Positions 36,919-47,302 of a stretch of 64,000 bases of DNA are shown here, in pieces. How positions within the stretch are numbered: position 1 is the first letter of the stretch; the number at the start of each line of letters is the position of its first letter. The position numbers and the translations under genes were made by a program. Location: NCBI GenBank assembly GCA_032209605.1, contig JASFXZ010000038.1, positions 4,340,001 through 4,404,000 on the forward strand, written 5' to 3'. The notes beneath the pieces were generated by a model. It saw nothing but the letters and a program-made list of their open reading frames with translations. It had not been told where the DNA came from and ran no database searches. The DNA is from Mactromeris polynyma (Eukaryota; Mollusca; Bivalvia; Venerida; Mactridae).

Positions 36919-37051
36919 GGATGGTCGATTGAAACGTGGAGATGAATTACTGATGATAAATGGCCGTAGTTTGATCGGTGTCACGCATCAAGATGCTGTG
37001 GATATGCTGAGAAATGCTCCAAAACTTGTACAACTTGTTATTGCTTCAAAA
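36919..37051 (+). CDS. PDZ gene coding exon 4: second half of PDZ2
   Basis: Acceptor TTATTTCAG and donor AAAA|gtaagt. It completes Arg495 and encodes residues 496-539: DGRLKRGDELLMING, then the alphaB helix THQDAVDMLRNAP with His at the ligand-selecting position (class I, S/T-x-hydrophobic C-termini), and the last strand LVQLVIASK. The domain ends exactly at the exon end. All hydrophobic core positions of a working PDZ are present. Confidence 0.9.
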
Positions 37052-37879
37052 GTAAGTAACATATACGTGGAATGTGTGATTGAGGATAGACTTACACTTT
37101 GCGACTTCTGGCTCTTGTTTTGCATTCAGGACAGGTTTTCCTTGGAATTTCTGCAAACTGACAAGGAAGTAATTTTCTGCAATGGGTCACATTATGAAAT
37201 CTCTTACAAGAGATAAGAATAAGTCCAATATTTAGGCCTACAAACACTGCAGAATTAAAGCATTAATATATGTGATAATGAGTCAAAACTTATTAATGAA
37301 GTAAAAAATAATAACATGTATTACCATGATTGGCTTGCCGATCTTCTTGCTCATAGGTTCGGATATGTTTTCCACAGTTTATTATACAGACTCTTATGTG
37401 TAGATACATGTTTATACAATACAAAGCATATTTTCCTCAACAAAGATTTATATGCTGTTTTGTACACTAACATACAAAATATTATGTTCAGTTTCTTAGA
37501 AGAACTTATTCGGGTCAAGGTTGTTGACTGGTGTATATTGGACAGATCATGTGATGTGCAATGAAAAATTAATTAAATGGATTTGCAAAGAGTTTAAGGA
37601 AAAAACATTCAAACACAGACTCATATTTTACTATGTTCATGCATACATGATCACGCTTTACAACGTATGATGAATTCAAAATTAGTTGAGAATTCCGTTA
37701 TTGTGTACACAATGACTATTGGTCAATATTTTCCAAAACACATTTTCATTGGCTGACCACTTCACAATTTGTTTACAACCGTTCTCAAGTAAATACAAAC
37801 ATAATATACATGTAGTTAATGTTGTCATTTCTTAAGAACATAAAACTGTCTATAACACATGGCTTTAAACGATTTACAG

Positions 37880-38035
37880 GTGAGAAAGTCTTCCTCAATG
37901 GCGTCTACAAATTCAAGCTTCTCTACTACCCAGATCATGCCAACCAGTCCAGATATGCTCGGGGCACAGTCTATTCCAGAAGTCTTGGCACAAACTCCCC
38001 AGGGTACTGTTGTTAACTGGGAAGAACTGTTTGAG
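37880..38035 (+). CDS. PDZ gene coding exon 5: linker between PDZ2 and PDZ3
   Basis: Encodes residues 540-591, phase 0 at both ends (156 nt), so it could be skipped without a frameshift. It is Ser/Thr-rich (VRKSSSMASTNSSF, TQIMPTSPDM) and ends VNWEELFE. RKSSS is a possible basophilic kinase site. Acceptor GATTTACAG, donor TTGAG|gtgaat. The open frame extends beyond both splice sites, but those parts carry no family-like sequence. No domain is recognised. Confidence 0.75.
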
Positions 38036-38584
38036 GTGAATAAAATATATTATTATATAATCTATAAATAAACACTTTCTGATTGGTCCAGGAGTACATT
38101 TTTTCGTTTCCATAGTTTGTGATATTGACCAATTTTCAGTGATATTTACTGGTTTATTAATAGCAACAGGGGAATCCCCAATAAGCTTTCCTTATATGGC
38201 AGTATAACCTCCTCAAGTGCCTTATGTTTTATGGATTGTTGTTTTCCTGGAGGTCTGCGTGGGGAGGCACTGTCTTATGTATGTGGCGTTCCCTGTAGCT
38301 ACTTATTCTCTCTCTTTCAAATGCTATCGAAAATACAATGCTGACTATGATTTGTGAATTCCAGTGGTTAAGTTGAAGAGCTCATTTCACATCAGCACCA
38401 ACCCAATAATCTCTCCCATATCTCATAATTACGTGAATATCGAAAATCTCAAAGAAAATGAAGGGGAAAAAAAATTCAGCACTCGGTTGACATTTTCAAG
38501 CAATTTCAATACTCCCACTAGCAGATCAGACTAATAAGAGTAAATTTTGTGACTTGAGTGCTGAGTGTAAGTATTCATTATAGT

Positions 38585-38770
38585 CCTGGGCCCTGATCTG
38601 AGGGTCATAAGTTCAAACCCAGGCCTTTGGTGAAAAAAAACCTCACAATGTCTGAATTGGGACAATTGGTTAGTTATGCTGGAAGTAGTCATTGAGTGTG
38701 ATCGATGCATGTTGTAAGAGCTGGAAATGTTTCACAATTGATGTAAAACAAATAAGATTAATCTAACTAA
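38585..38770 (+). mobile_element. SINE, family C, head-truncated
   Basis: Begins within a tRNA-like part (CTGATCTGAGGGTCATAAGT, TTCAAACCCAGG, an altered B-box) and shares the downstream body with 55879-56101: CAATTGGTTAGTTATGCTGG, TTGTAAGAGCTGGAAATG, TTTCACAATTGATGTAAAAC, AAATAAG. Confidence 0.65.
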
Positions 38771-39921
38771 ATCAATCATAAAGTTGCAGCCTTGACAGAT
38801 TGATTTTTGAGGCGCTTAAGCGTCTCATTGCTATCATCATCAACCGGATGGTCTACTTGAAGTACTGCCATATTCATCGTCTCAAGAAAATAGTACATGT
38901 AAAGTCCTCTGATTTATTATAGATTTGATGAGTAAAATGGCTGATTTGTCAGTGATAATCACATTGTGCAATGGCGGGAGTCTTTTCTGGATTATTTGTG
39001 TCATTTTTGGCGCATAAGTTTCTAATACGATAATATGGAAAATGTGCAGTCTCGCCTCGGAAGCTCCTTCTGGGACCTTCATTCTTTTGATAATTTTTGA
39101 TGAGGACAATTAATGGCTCACCAATGTGTTTAGTCTCTCTGAGTCAGACTTGGTGCCAAAATGTCAATTAAAATGAGATTCTCAACTAGTATTTTCAAGA
39201 ATGGCAATTGTAAGTGTGATTACCGTTTCCCAATATGTCATCAAAATTTGGAAATAATGATACAAATGTAATAAGAATTGTATGTAGTAGCCTCCAGGTC
39301 AAGTCTTCACTATCTTGCATAAAATAATGGAATTGTATGCACAGTTCCAATTTATAATTGATATTCAAATTAGAGTCCTGGTGTCTAGGTGGTCTGATAT
39401 TGCTTACAGTTGTAATTTATTATCTTACCTACTCCATGGCATATGTTGTCAGTGGGTTGGATAATTAGAAAATTACACTCAAGTAGATATTGCCTAGTTT
39501 TTGAGAAGGGGATATTACATTGGGATAAGTGTATGGCATGTGTTTCTTCTAAATTTTAATTGTTTTGTATGGAATTTTGACTTTCCAATTAAGAGAATAG
39601 AACTGATTCACACACAACTTCAACACAGAAAACTGAAATGGTTCTTAGACAACAGAATAAATAAAAGTTGTAGCTGTTTTATAGTGGATAAGGTTGGTCA
39701 CTGAGCCCAGATTATTCTCCTATCCTTTCCTGAATGGTTATTGATAGCTCTGTGTAGCTTACTTTCATGTGTTCAAATACATTGGCAGATTTAAGGGGGT
39801 ATACAGCCGGAGTGCGTGCCCCCCTAAACTCTGGCAAATTTAAGGAAAAAATCAATAATAATTACGTACCTGAAATGGAAAAAACATTTTCCTACCCTGT
39901 CAACTAATAATGTACCATCCA

Positions 39922-40135
39922 CTGTGGCCGAGGGGTTAAGGCATCCACATTGGGAGCGGGAGGTCAAAGGTTCGAATCCGGGTAGGGGTCCGTTCTGATA
40001 TAGCCGGTTGGTGAGCTGCCAGCTAGTTAAATAATGGTTAACGTGCGCCTACTTGCCTCGTGACTGGCATTAAAGGATAGGAATTGGGAAGTAAATGTGC
40101 TCAGAAATGGCTAGCCCTTTAAATAAACACTTTTA
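39922..40135 (+). mobile_element. tRNA-derived SINE, family F (Leu/Ser-type head)
   Basis: The head contains TGGCCGAGGGGTTAAGGC (A-box, with the long D-loop seen in Leu/Ser tRNAs) and GGTTCGAATCC (perfect B-box). The body is different from the other families (GATATAGCCGGTTGGTGAGC, CTCGTGACTGGCATTAAAGG) and ends TTTAAATAAACACTTTT. Acceptor arms do not pair, so it is not a functional tRNA. Confidence 0.7.
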
Positions 40136-40276
40136 TAATACATTTATTAATCATGGTGATATATTGAGCAACTTTTAATAGATTTTTTCTTGAGTATCAT
40201 CTGGAAAGCGCTGTTGGCTCAACCCCTGAACAAGGGGCAAGGAGCAGAGTACTCTAATGTTACCCATCTCTATATT

Positions 40277-41365
40277 GAACTCTCAGCTAGTCTATAACAC
40301 AGAATAGTCAAATGTAACCAGTTGAAATATGAACTCTCAGCTAGTCTATAACACAGAATGGTCAAATGTAACCAGTTGAAATATGAACTCTCAGCTAGTC
40401 TATAACACAGAATGGTCAAATGTAATCAGTTGAAATATGAACTCTCAGCTAGTCTATAACACAGAATGGTCAAATGTAACCAGTTGAAATATGAACTCTC
40501 AGCTAGTCTATAACACAGAATGGTCAAATGTAATCAGTTGAAATATGAACTCTCAGCTAGTCTATAACACAGAATGGTCAAATGTAACCAGTTGAAATAT
40601 GAACTCTCAGCTAGTCTATAACACAGAATGGTCAAATGTAATCAGTTGAAATATGAACTCTCAGCTAGTCTATAACACAGAATGGTCAAATGTAACCAGT
40701 TGAAATATGAACTCTCAGCTAGTCTATAACACAGAATGGTCAAATGTAATCAGCTGAAATATGAACTCTCAGCTAGTCTATAACACAGAATGGTCAAATG
40801 TAATCAGTTGAAATATGAACTCTCAGCTAGTCTATAACACAGAATGGTCAAATGTAATCAGTTGAAATATGAACTCTCAGCTAGTCTATAACACAGAATG
40901 GTCAAATGTAATCAGTTGAAATATGAACTCTCAGCTAGTCTATAACACAGAATGGTCAAATGTAACCAGTTGAAATATGAACTCTCAGCTAGTCTATAAC
41001 ACAGAATGGTCAAATGTAATCAGTTGAAATATGAACTCTCAGCTAGTCTATAACACAGAATGGTCAAATGTAACCAGTTGAAATATGAACTCTCAGCTAG
41101 TCTATAACACAGAATGGTCAAATGTAATCAGTTGAAATATGAACTCTCAGCTAGTCTATAACACAGAATGGTCAAATGTAATCAGTTGAAATATGAACTC
41201 TCAGCTAGTCTATAACACAGAATAGTCAAATGTAATCAGCTGAAATGTGAACACAGAAAAGCCAAATATTACCGATTCATATGTGAACTCGAAGCTAGTC
41301 TATAAAACAAAAATGTTAAAATAACACTGTTCGAAATGTGAACTCTCCGCTAGTCTAAAGCACAG
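40277..41365. repeat. Minisatellite, 54-bp unit, 18 uniform copies plus diverged edge copies
   Basis: The unit starts GAACTCTCAGCTAGTCTATA and includes GGTCAAATGTAAYCAGTTG. Eighteen copies in exact 54-base register (40277-41248) are nearly identical. From 41249 to about 41365 two or three diverged units follow. The Y position alternates C,T,C,T over much of the array, showing a 108-bp higher-order period. The array stops about 425 bp before exon 6. Confidence 0.95.
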
Positions 41366-41790
41366 ATTACCAGGTTATCTGTTGGTTGTTTTTATTTCCT
41401 GAGGTGATGATAACTGTTTTCCAGCAACATAAGGATCAATTTATCCTAAGATCATTAATGAATTTCTTGATTAATTTTTAATGAGCAATCTTCAGGTAAC
41501 ATGTGTAGAAGGTGATTGAAGTCAAAGCTATGATTCCTTTCCATGATTCTTACCTTTAGATCATGCACTCAAATGTTGGTATTCAATTTAAAACCGACAA
41601 TAAAGGAGGCATGATGGAATTTGGATATAGTGCTTACATGTACAAAAATATACATTTACACTTAAAAGTCACACAGATTAACCTTCAGGATGGATTATGG
41701 TTCCGAATTTTTACAAATGTGAAATGTAAATACATTGATTTCAAAACATTCCTCAACGCTAGAAAGCTCACATTTTTTATATTTTTACAG

Positions 41791-42049
41791 AAGTTTAGTC
41801 GAAGTGCCTCGGAAGATAAGCCCCCTATCAGTCCCTCGACAGGTAATAAATACAGAAAAAGGTTCAGTCGAAGTCCGTCCCCTAATCAGTGCCAGCCAGT
41901 CACCATTGTAGTGCAGAAGGGTCTTAATGGAAAGGGGCTTGGCTTTACGATAGTTGGCGGCAGTGACACAGCGATAGGACATCTGGGTATTATTGTTAGA
42001 AGGATATTTCCATCAGGAGTTGTTGCCGAAGATGGTAGAATAAAAGAAG
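41791..42049 (+). CDS. PDZ gene coding exon 6: linker and first half of PDZ3
   Basis: Encodes residues 592-677 and one base of Gly678. The linker carries a duplicated motif, KFSRSAS (592-598) and RFSRSPS (615-621), likely phosphorylation sites; the second is followed by PNQCQP. PDZ3 starts at about 626 with VTIVVQKG, has a textbook carboxylate loop GLGFTIVGG, then [19 protein letters not shown] and [11 protein letters not shown]. Acceptor ATTTTTACAG, donor GAAG|gtgatt (weaker than average). A frame continuing past the donor is short and unrelated. Confidence 0.9.
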
Positions 42050-42109
42050 GTGATTTTCGAATGTGTTCTAAGATGCCTACCTTTTAAAATTGATTCTGTA
42101 GATCTATGA

Positions 42110-43200
42110 AACATTTCTTGAATTGAAAAGTTGCTTGACACAACATTGTTATATGCATACAAACATTTCCTGAAAAGTTGCTTGACACAACATTGTTATA
42201 TGTATACAAACATTTCCTGAAAAGTTGCTTGACACAACATTGTTATATGCATACAAACATTTCCTGAAAAGTTGCTTGACACAACATTGTTATATGCATA
42301 CAAACATTTCCTGAAAAATTGCTTGACACAACATTGTTATGTGTATACAAACATTTCCTGAAAAGTTGCTTGACACAACATTGTTATATGCATACAGACA
42401 TTTCATGAAAAGTCGCTTGACACAACATTGTTATATGCATACAAACATTTCCTGAAAAGTTGCTTGACACAACATTGTTATATGCATACAAACATTTCCT
42501 GAAAAGTTGCTTGACACAACATTGTTATATGCATACAAACATTTCCTGAAAAGTTGCTTGACACAACATTGTTATATGCATACAGACATTTCATGAAAAG
42601 TCGCTTGACACAACATTGTTATATGCATACAAACATTTCCTGAAAAGTTGCTTGACACAACATTGTTATATGCATACAAACATTTCCTGAAAAGTTGCTT
42701 GACACAACATTGTTATATGCATACAGACATTTCATGAAAAGTCGCTTGACACAACATTGTTATATGCATACAAACATTTCCTGAAAAGTTGCTTGACACA
42801 ACATTGTTATATGCATACAAACATTTCCTGAAAAGTTGCTTGACACAACATTGTTATATGCATACAAACATTTCCTGAAAAGTTGCTTGACACAACATTG
42901 TTATATGTATACAAACATTTCCTGAAAAGTTGCTTGACACAACATTGTTATATGTATACAAACATTTCCTGAAAAGTTGCTTAACACAACATTGTTATAT
43001 GCATACAAACATTTTCTGAAAAGTTGCTTGACACAACATTGTTATATGCATACAAACATTTCCTGAAAAGTTGCTTGACACAACATTGTTATATGCATAC
43101 AAACATTTCCTGAAAAGTTGCTTGCCACAACATTGTTATATGCATACAAACATTTCCTGAAAAGTTGCTTGACACAACATTGTTATATGTATACCAATTT
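42110..43200. repeat. Minisatellite, 47-bp unit, 23 copies
   Basis: The unit contains GAAAAGTTGCTTGACACAAC, then ATTGTTATATGCATACAAAC and ATTTCCT. Copies start at 42125 and repeat in exact 47-base register to 43159. A linked variant (CAGACATTTCATGAAAAGTC) recurs at about 42395, 42583 and 42724, that is 4 and 3 units apart, showing block duplication. The array starts about 60 bp after the exon 6 donor. Confidence 0.95.
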
Positions 43201-43294
43201 AAGGAGCTTGATTGTGATGTAACAAGCATAATATACTTGTTTGAATCCCTCTCATGTTCACTTCCTGTATAAACCAGTACGGGTGTCATTTGAG

Positions 43295-43375
43295 GAGAGG
43301 TGGTGGTGACCTTTGCCAGATTCGAACCCACAGCTCCCAACTTGAGCATCTATAGGGTCGTAGCTGGGCTATTTT
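43295..43375 (-). mobile_element. Possible tRNA-like SINE head fragment
   Basis: The complement reads GCCCAGCTACGACCCTATAG then GTGGGTTCGAATCTGGCAAA, with a good B-box (GGTTCGAATC) but no clear A-box or body match to the other families. Confidence 0.4.
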
Positions 43376-43841
43376 TCAGTATATGCACAACTCTTTAGAG
43401 GGGCCATGCTCCCAAAAACATTTTTTAATTTTATATCATCGCAGCCGCATTATGAGGCATTTTAAAACATATTTTATCTAACTTTATTTTTGGCCTTAAT
43501 TATTTTTTTCATTTTTCCAATTGATGTTTCGCATGTGCATAATTATGTGCTAATTGCTAGCGACTCCCCTGGCAACCTTTGCTATTGATATTGTTGTAAT
43601 GGGGTTTGCATGTCAAAGGCATATACATGTACTGCTATTAAGAAATATTGTAGAAAGCTTCTACTGGATTGCTGATCCAAGTGTAATTCGTCAAATACTT
43701 GGATATCGATAGAAAGTCTTTTTTTTGGAAAGATGTTAACAATTATTTAATACTAGGCTCAATGTTGTTTTGTACATAAAAACTGTGTGATATGGGCTTG
43801 TTGTGTTCTGTTGATAAAGTTTAAGTTGTTTTGTGTTTCAG

Positions 43842-43977
43842 GTGATGAGGTATTGGAAATTAATGATGAACCCTTAATTAATTTGACACACAAAGAAGTT
43901 CTTCGAAGGTTTCGACAGTTGAAGAAAGGACCAGTTAAAATAACATTCCGCAAAAGACTTAGATCTCCTCACTGCAG
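43842..43977 (+). CDS. PDZ gene coding exon 7: second half of PDZ3
   Basis: Acceptor TTGTGTTTCAG and donor GCAG|gtagct. It completes Gly678 and encodes 679-722 plus two bases of Ser723. It reads DEVLEINDEPLINL, then helix alphaB THKEVLRRFRQLKKGP with His at the first helix position (class I), and VKITFRKRLRSPHC. The sequence matches exon 6 as one continuous PDZ fold, which supports the splice over the 1.8 kb intron. Confidence 0.9.
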
Positions 43978-44491
43978 GTAGCTTAACTGGTTATATGATA
44001 TTGGTATTACACACAGGAAATTGTCATGAGTTCTTTCCCTTTATTTCTTATCTAGAGTTCTCTCCCTTCTATATAATATATACTACAAGGAGTAGGAACG
44101 TTTATTTGTAGTCCAGTGGTAACGCGCTTGGACTTGTAATCCTGGGATCGCAGGTTCGATTCCCCGCTCCATCACTGACCCATATGGGAAACCGGTGGCG
44201 ACGATAAATAAACGCAAATACAAAAACAAATGTTTATTTGCTGTACGTGTGATGTACAATGAAGGATCATTTGCATTTGATAGGATAAAACTAATGACTA
44301 GAAAAACAGCTGACATTTTTCTATCGACAGACTTTGTCTGGTTTTAACTTGTAGACATTTTATTGACTATTTCTCCCTTTAATTTACATAAAAAGATATA
44401 TTTCTTAGCATTAAGTTTAGCCCTGAAGGATTTCTCTACCATTTCTCTTTTTTGAATAGATGAAAAATACCACATTTTATTTAACTTTCAG
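43978..44491 (+). other. Intron 7
   Basis: Short intron with one SINE (44109-44231). The remaining sequence is AT-rich without feature. Confidence 0.7.
44109..44231 (+). mobile_element. Short tRNA-Thr-like SINE, family A, with target duplication
   Basis: The head begins TAGTCCAGTGGTAACGCGCT, with an anticodon loop CTTGTAA and a B-box GGTTCGATTCCCC. An internal deletion joins it to the family tail ATATGGGAAACCGGTGGCGA and AATAAACGCAAATAC. It is flanked by GTTTATTTG at 44100-44108 and 44232-44240. Longer relatives: 50547-50851 and 57392-57655. Confidence 0.8.
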
Positions 44492-44781
44492 TCCTGGAAG
44501 AGTTCCCTACCTCACTCCGTCTGCTTCCTGTGATGGAAGCCCTGTCTCTACACCTGGCCATTCACCTCACAGTAGTTTATCAGACTTACGTGACATTGAC
44601 AGGATGTCGTCTGCTTCAAGTCTCGCAGTGTTTGAAACTCATAATGGAGAACATAGACCAACATTTTCTGTACCGGTCAATATTCCAAGGAACAAGATGA
44701 ACAATGATAATGTTCCGTTAGGAGAAAGACTCAGTCCAGACAACAAACCAATGTCCAAACAGGAGATTCAGTTGATGAAAG
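44492..44781 (+). CDS. PDZ gene coding exon 8: linker between PDZ3 and PDZ4
   Basis: Completes Ser723, encodes 724-819 and carries one base of Asp820. Acceptor TTAACTTTCAG, donor GAAAG|gttaga. It is a flexible Ser/Pro-rich segment with several proline-directed sites (LTPSAS, VSTPGHSPHSS) and a second Ser cluster (RMSSASSL). The end, NKPMSKQEIQLMK, leads directly into PDZ4. No enzymatic or structural domain is visible. Confidence 0.85.
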
Positions 44782-45483
44782 GTTAGAGTCTTGCTATTTA
44801 GTGACCATATATATCCACTTATCAATGTTATGCCCCCAGGGGGGGGGGAGTGGCGGGGATGCGCAGGACTTCAGACATAAGATGATTCCCAATGGGTGGG
44901 AATTTGACATGCCAATGATTCCGGGTATACTGATGGGTGCATCAGTATTGGTAGAGAAACAAGAACAATTGCTTTGTGCCTAACCCTCGGTATATATCTA
45001 TGATGTCAGTTTTACATCAGGAACAAATGAGCCCTAAGCTGTGTCTAAGTATAAACAATATTTGTTGTAGTATTTGCTCCAAATGTTCGGTTGTGTGATT
45101 GTCTTGTGAGATGTGGGTTGTGTTACTGTTTCATAATTGTATTGTCTACAAATATCATACTTTGGTCAGTGTTATTCTGAAGACTATGAAATCATGTGTT
45201 AATTTGTACTGTCTACAGTTGCTGACTTCAGTTGATTTGAACCTCTTGGTCGAAATACTAGCTATGTCCGAAAATAGGAACACTGAAATCTGAATTGAAG
45301 AAGTAAATTTCTGATATTTTAAGAAGTTAGGTACTTGCAAAATCAAAGTAATCTGCAGTATTGAAATGCGGAAGAGGTGTATAAAATTTTCATGCCAAAA
45401 TATTCAGTTAGACCATTGCTGCTTCTACATCTAATGACTGTACTTGTTCAAAATCTTTCTTCATGTACTTGTATGTATTATAG
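44782..45483 (+). other. Intron 8
   Basis: Contains a G-rich patch (44837-44860) and repeat-like sequence at about 44870-45000, with TAACCCTCGGTATATAT recalling the flank of the hairpin elements. Small open frames on both strands (45099-45293, 45155-45346) overlap in antisense and are not convincing. Confidence 0.55.
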
Positions 45484-45598
45484 ATGGTGGGATTGGACTT
45501 GGGATTTCTGTAATCAGGAAGACATACGATGGCAGCAGTGAAATACTTGTACAAGATATAGCGCATGGTTCTCCAGCATACAAGGATGGACGATTGAA
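45484..45598 (+). CDS. PDZ gene coding exon 9: first half of PDZ4
   Basis: Completes Asp820, encodes 821-857 and two bases of Lys858. It reads GGIGLGISVIRKTYDGSSEI, a shorter carboxylate-loop version in which the usual IxGG after the loop is replaced by VIRK, then LVQDIAHGSPAYKDGRLK. Acceptor TATTATAG has a weak pyrimidine tract; donor TTGAA|gtaaga. The donor is followed after only six intron bases by the end of a MITE. Confidence 0.88.
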
Positions 45599-45606
45599 GT
45601 AAGATA

Positions 45607-45764
45607 CAGCAAAACTTCACTTAAAGACCACCTCGAAATTAAGTACACAATTTTCAAGTCCAATTTCACTGTTTTGCTCTTTATTCAACCTCAGTATTGA
45701 GACTACCTCAATAAGAACAGTTTTCAAGGGTCCAAAGGGTGGTCTTATTATCTAGGGTTTACTG
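45607..45764. mobile_element. MITE family 2, copy 2, next to a splice donor
   Basis: Left end CAGCAAAACTTCACTTAAAG, right end GGGTTTACTG, with TA on each side (45605-45606 and 45765-45766). Inner blocks AAGACCACCTCG and GGTGGTCTTATTAT pair. The intron starts at 45599, so the insertion left only the donor hexamer gtaaga between the exon and the element. Confidence 0.75.
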
Positions 45765-46406
45765 TATATCAAAGGATGTGGTTCACAGTGATATCAAAAA
45801 TGGCCACGATGCAGAATGATACAAAATGATACTGTGAATATGTTTTTGAGTCAAATATAAGCAATTTTGGTAAAAATATTACCATGGCAACAGAATCAAT
45901 TTTTGATTGAAAGTTGAAAAAAATGAGTCATTGACCCATCACCCATATTGTTTATGATTGAATGTCATGTTACACACTGGAAGTATATCAGCTTATTTGT
46001 CAGGTGATTGGTCATGTGATCAGAAGTGATGGTCATGTGATGATGTATGATGGTCATGTGATCAGATGTAATCATCATAGGAGCATATATATTGATCAGA
46101 TGTATAGGCACAGGCACCTTCACCCCTTAACTTTCACTTAGTTTACATCAATATCTTGACTTGTTGCTGTTGAATGGAAAACATTGCAAAAGGAAAGGAG
46201 GAAGTTATTGTGTACAACAAGAATTAAGTTTTCTCAGTGGTCTTTGAGGCAAAGGTGTACGATTACTCAATGATGTATACTTTTACTCAGTATTGAAATG
46301 AAAATTAGACTTTATTATGGTAGGGAATATTATTGAAAAAGATGCCATTTATATCATTCTTCACGCAGTATACATGTACTACACACCTCCTAACAACATC
46401 CAACCT

Positions 46407-47085
46407 TGCATCTTCCAAAGGGTGTGGCTCTTTGCATCATCCAAAGGGCGTGACTCTTTGCATCTTCCAAAGGGTGTGGCTCTTTGCATCTTCCAAAGGG
46501 CGTGACTCTTTGCATCTTCCAAAGGGTGTGGCTCTTTGCATCTTCCAAAGGGTGTGGCTCATTGCATCTTCCAAAGGGTGTGGCTCTTTGCATCTTCCAA
46601 AGGGTGTGGCTCTTTGCATCTTCCAAAGGGTGTGGCTCTTTGCATCTTCCAAAGGGTGTGGCTCATTGCATCTTCCAAAGGGTGTGGCTCTTTGCATCTT
46701 CCAAAGGGTGTGGCTCATTGCATCTTCCAAAGGGTATGGCTCTTTGCATCTTCCAAAGGGTGTGGCTCTTTGCTTCTTCCAAAGGGTGTGGCTCTTTGCT
46801 TCTTCCAAAGAGTGTGGCTCTTTGCTTCTTCCAAAGGGTGTGGCTCTTTGCTTCTTCCAAAGGGTGTGGCTCTTTGCTTCTTCCAAAGGGTGTGGCTCTT
46901 TGCTTATTCCAAAGGGTGTGGCTCTTTGCCTCTTCCAAAGGGTGTGGCTCTGCATCTTCCAAAGGGTGTGGCTCTTTGCTTCTTTCAAAGGGTGTGGCTC
47001 TTTGCATCTTCTAAAGGGTGTGGCTCTTTGCTTCTTTCAAAGGGTGTGGCTCTTTGCATCGTCTAAAGGGTGTGGCTCTGGAGAG
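46407..47085. repeat. Minisatellite, 26-bp unit, about 26 copies
   Basis: The unit is TTGCATCTTCCAAAGGGTGT plus GGCTCT. Variants (GCTTCTTCC, CTCATTGC, GGGCGTGAC) are spread in blocks: GCATC dominates the left and GCTTC the right. As 26 is not a multiple of three and the unit has no stops, all frames are open on both strands; these long frames are repeat artefacts. It ends about 85 bp before exon 10. Confidence 0.95.
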
Positions 47086-47169
47086 GTTGCAATGTATTAT
47101 TTTTCTGAACAAGCATCCTCCAGACTTCTGATATAGTTTTTATATGAGAACTTCTTATATTCATTTCAG

Positions 47170-47302
47170 AAAAGGAGATATGATTATTGAGGTGAATGGA
47201 CACTGTATGACAAATATGACATTGTTAGATGCCTATCAAATGTTCCGCAATCTTAAACCAGGGCTTGTTGATATTATGATAAAACGACGGGAAAATGTTC
47301 AG
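47170..47302 (+). CDS. PDZ gene coding exon 10: second half of PDZ4
   Basis: Acceptor TTCATTTCAG and donor CAG|gtaagg. It completes Lys858 and encodes 859-902: KGDMIIEVNGHCM, then helix alphaB TLLDAYQMFRNLKPG with Leu rather than His at its first position (class II-like, hydrophobic ligands), and the last strand LVDIMIKRRENVQ. It has the same length (133 nt) and the same cut position as exon 4, so PDZ2 and PDZ4 share an intron position. Confidence 0.9.

Larger units (their letters stand above)
38036..41790 (+). other. Intron 5
   Basis: Contains two tRNA-derived SINEs (38585-38770, 39922-40135) and a 54-bp minisatellite (40277-41365). 38040-38580 and 38780-39900 hold nothing I can support. 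The frame open at 41563-41790 upstream of exon 6 is intronic, because a clear acceptor lies at 41790. Confidence 0.65.
42050..43841 (+). other. Intron 6, interrupting PDZ3
   Basis: More than half of the intron is the 47-bp array that starts 60 bases after the donor. The rest includes a tRNA-like minus-strand fragment (43295-43375) and AT-rich DNA with no other feature. Confidence 0.7.
45599..47169 (+). other. Intron 9, interrupting PDZ4
   Basis: Begins with MITE family 2 (45607-45764), has short GTGATGGTCATGTGATCAGA-type repeats at about 46010-46075, and ends with the 26-bp array (46407-47085). 45770-46000 and 46100-46400 show nothing else. Confidence 0.7.

Noticed and set aside
41563..41790. 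In-frame upstream extension of exon 6 ([16 protein letters not shown]...)
   Set aside because: A clear pyrimidine tract and AG lie at 41790, exon 5 joins there in phase, and the extension has no PDZ-family counterpart.
36367..43200. Regular arrays with CRISPR-like appearance
   Set aside because: Repeats are directly adjacent with no unique spacers, in a eukaryotic intron; they are minisatellites.
46333..47136. 267-codon plus-strand frame and several minus-strand frames with repeated SSKGCGSLHLPKGV-type peptides
   Set aside because: Artefact of the 26-bp array inside intron 9; the true coding exon begins after it at 47170.
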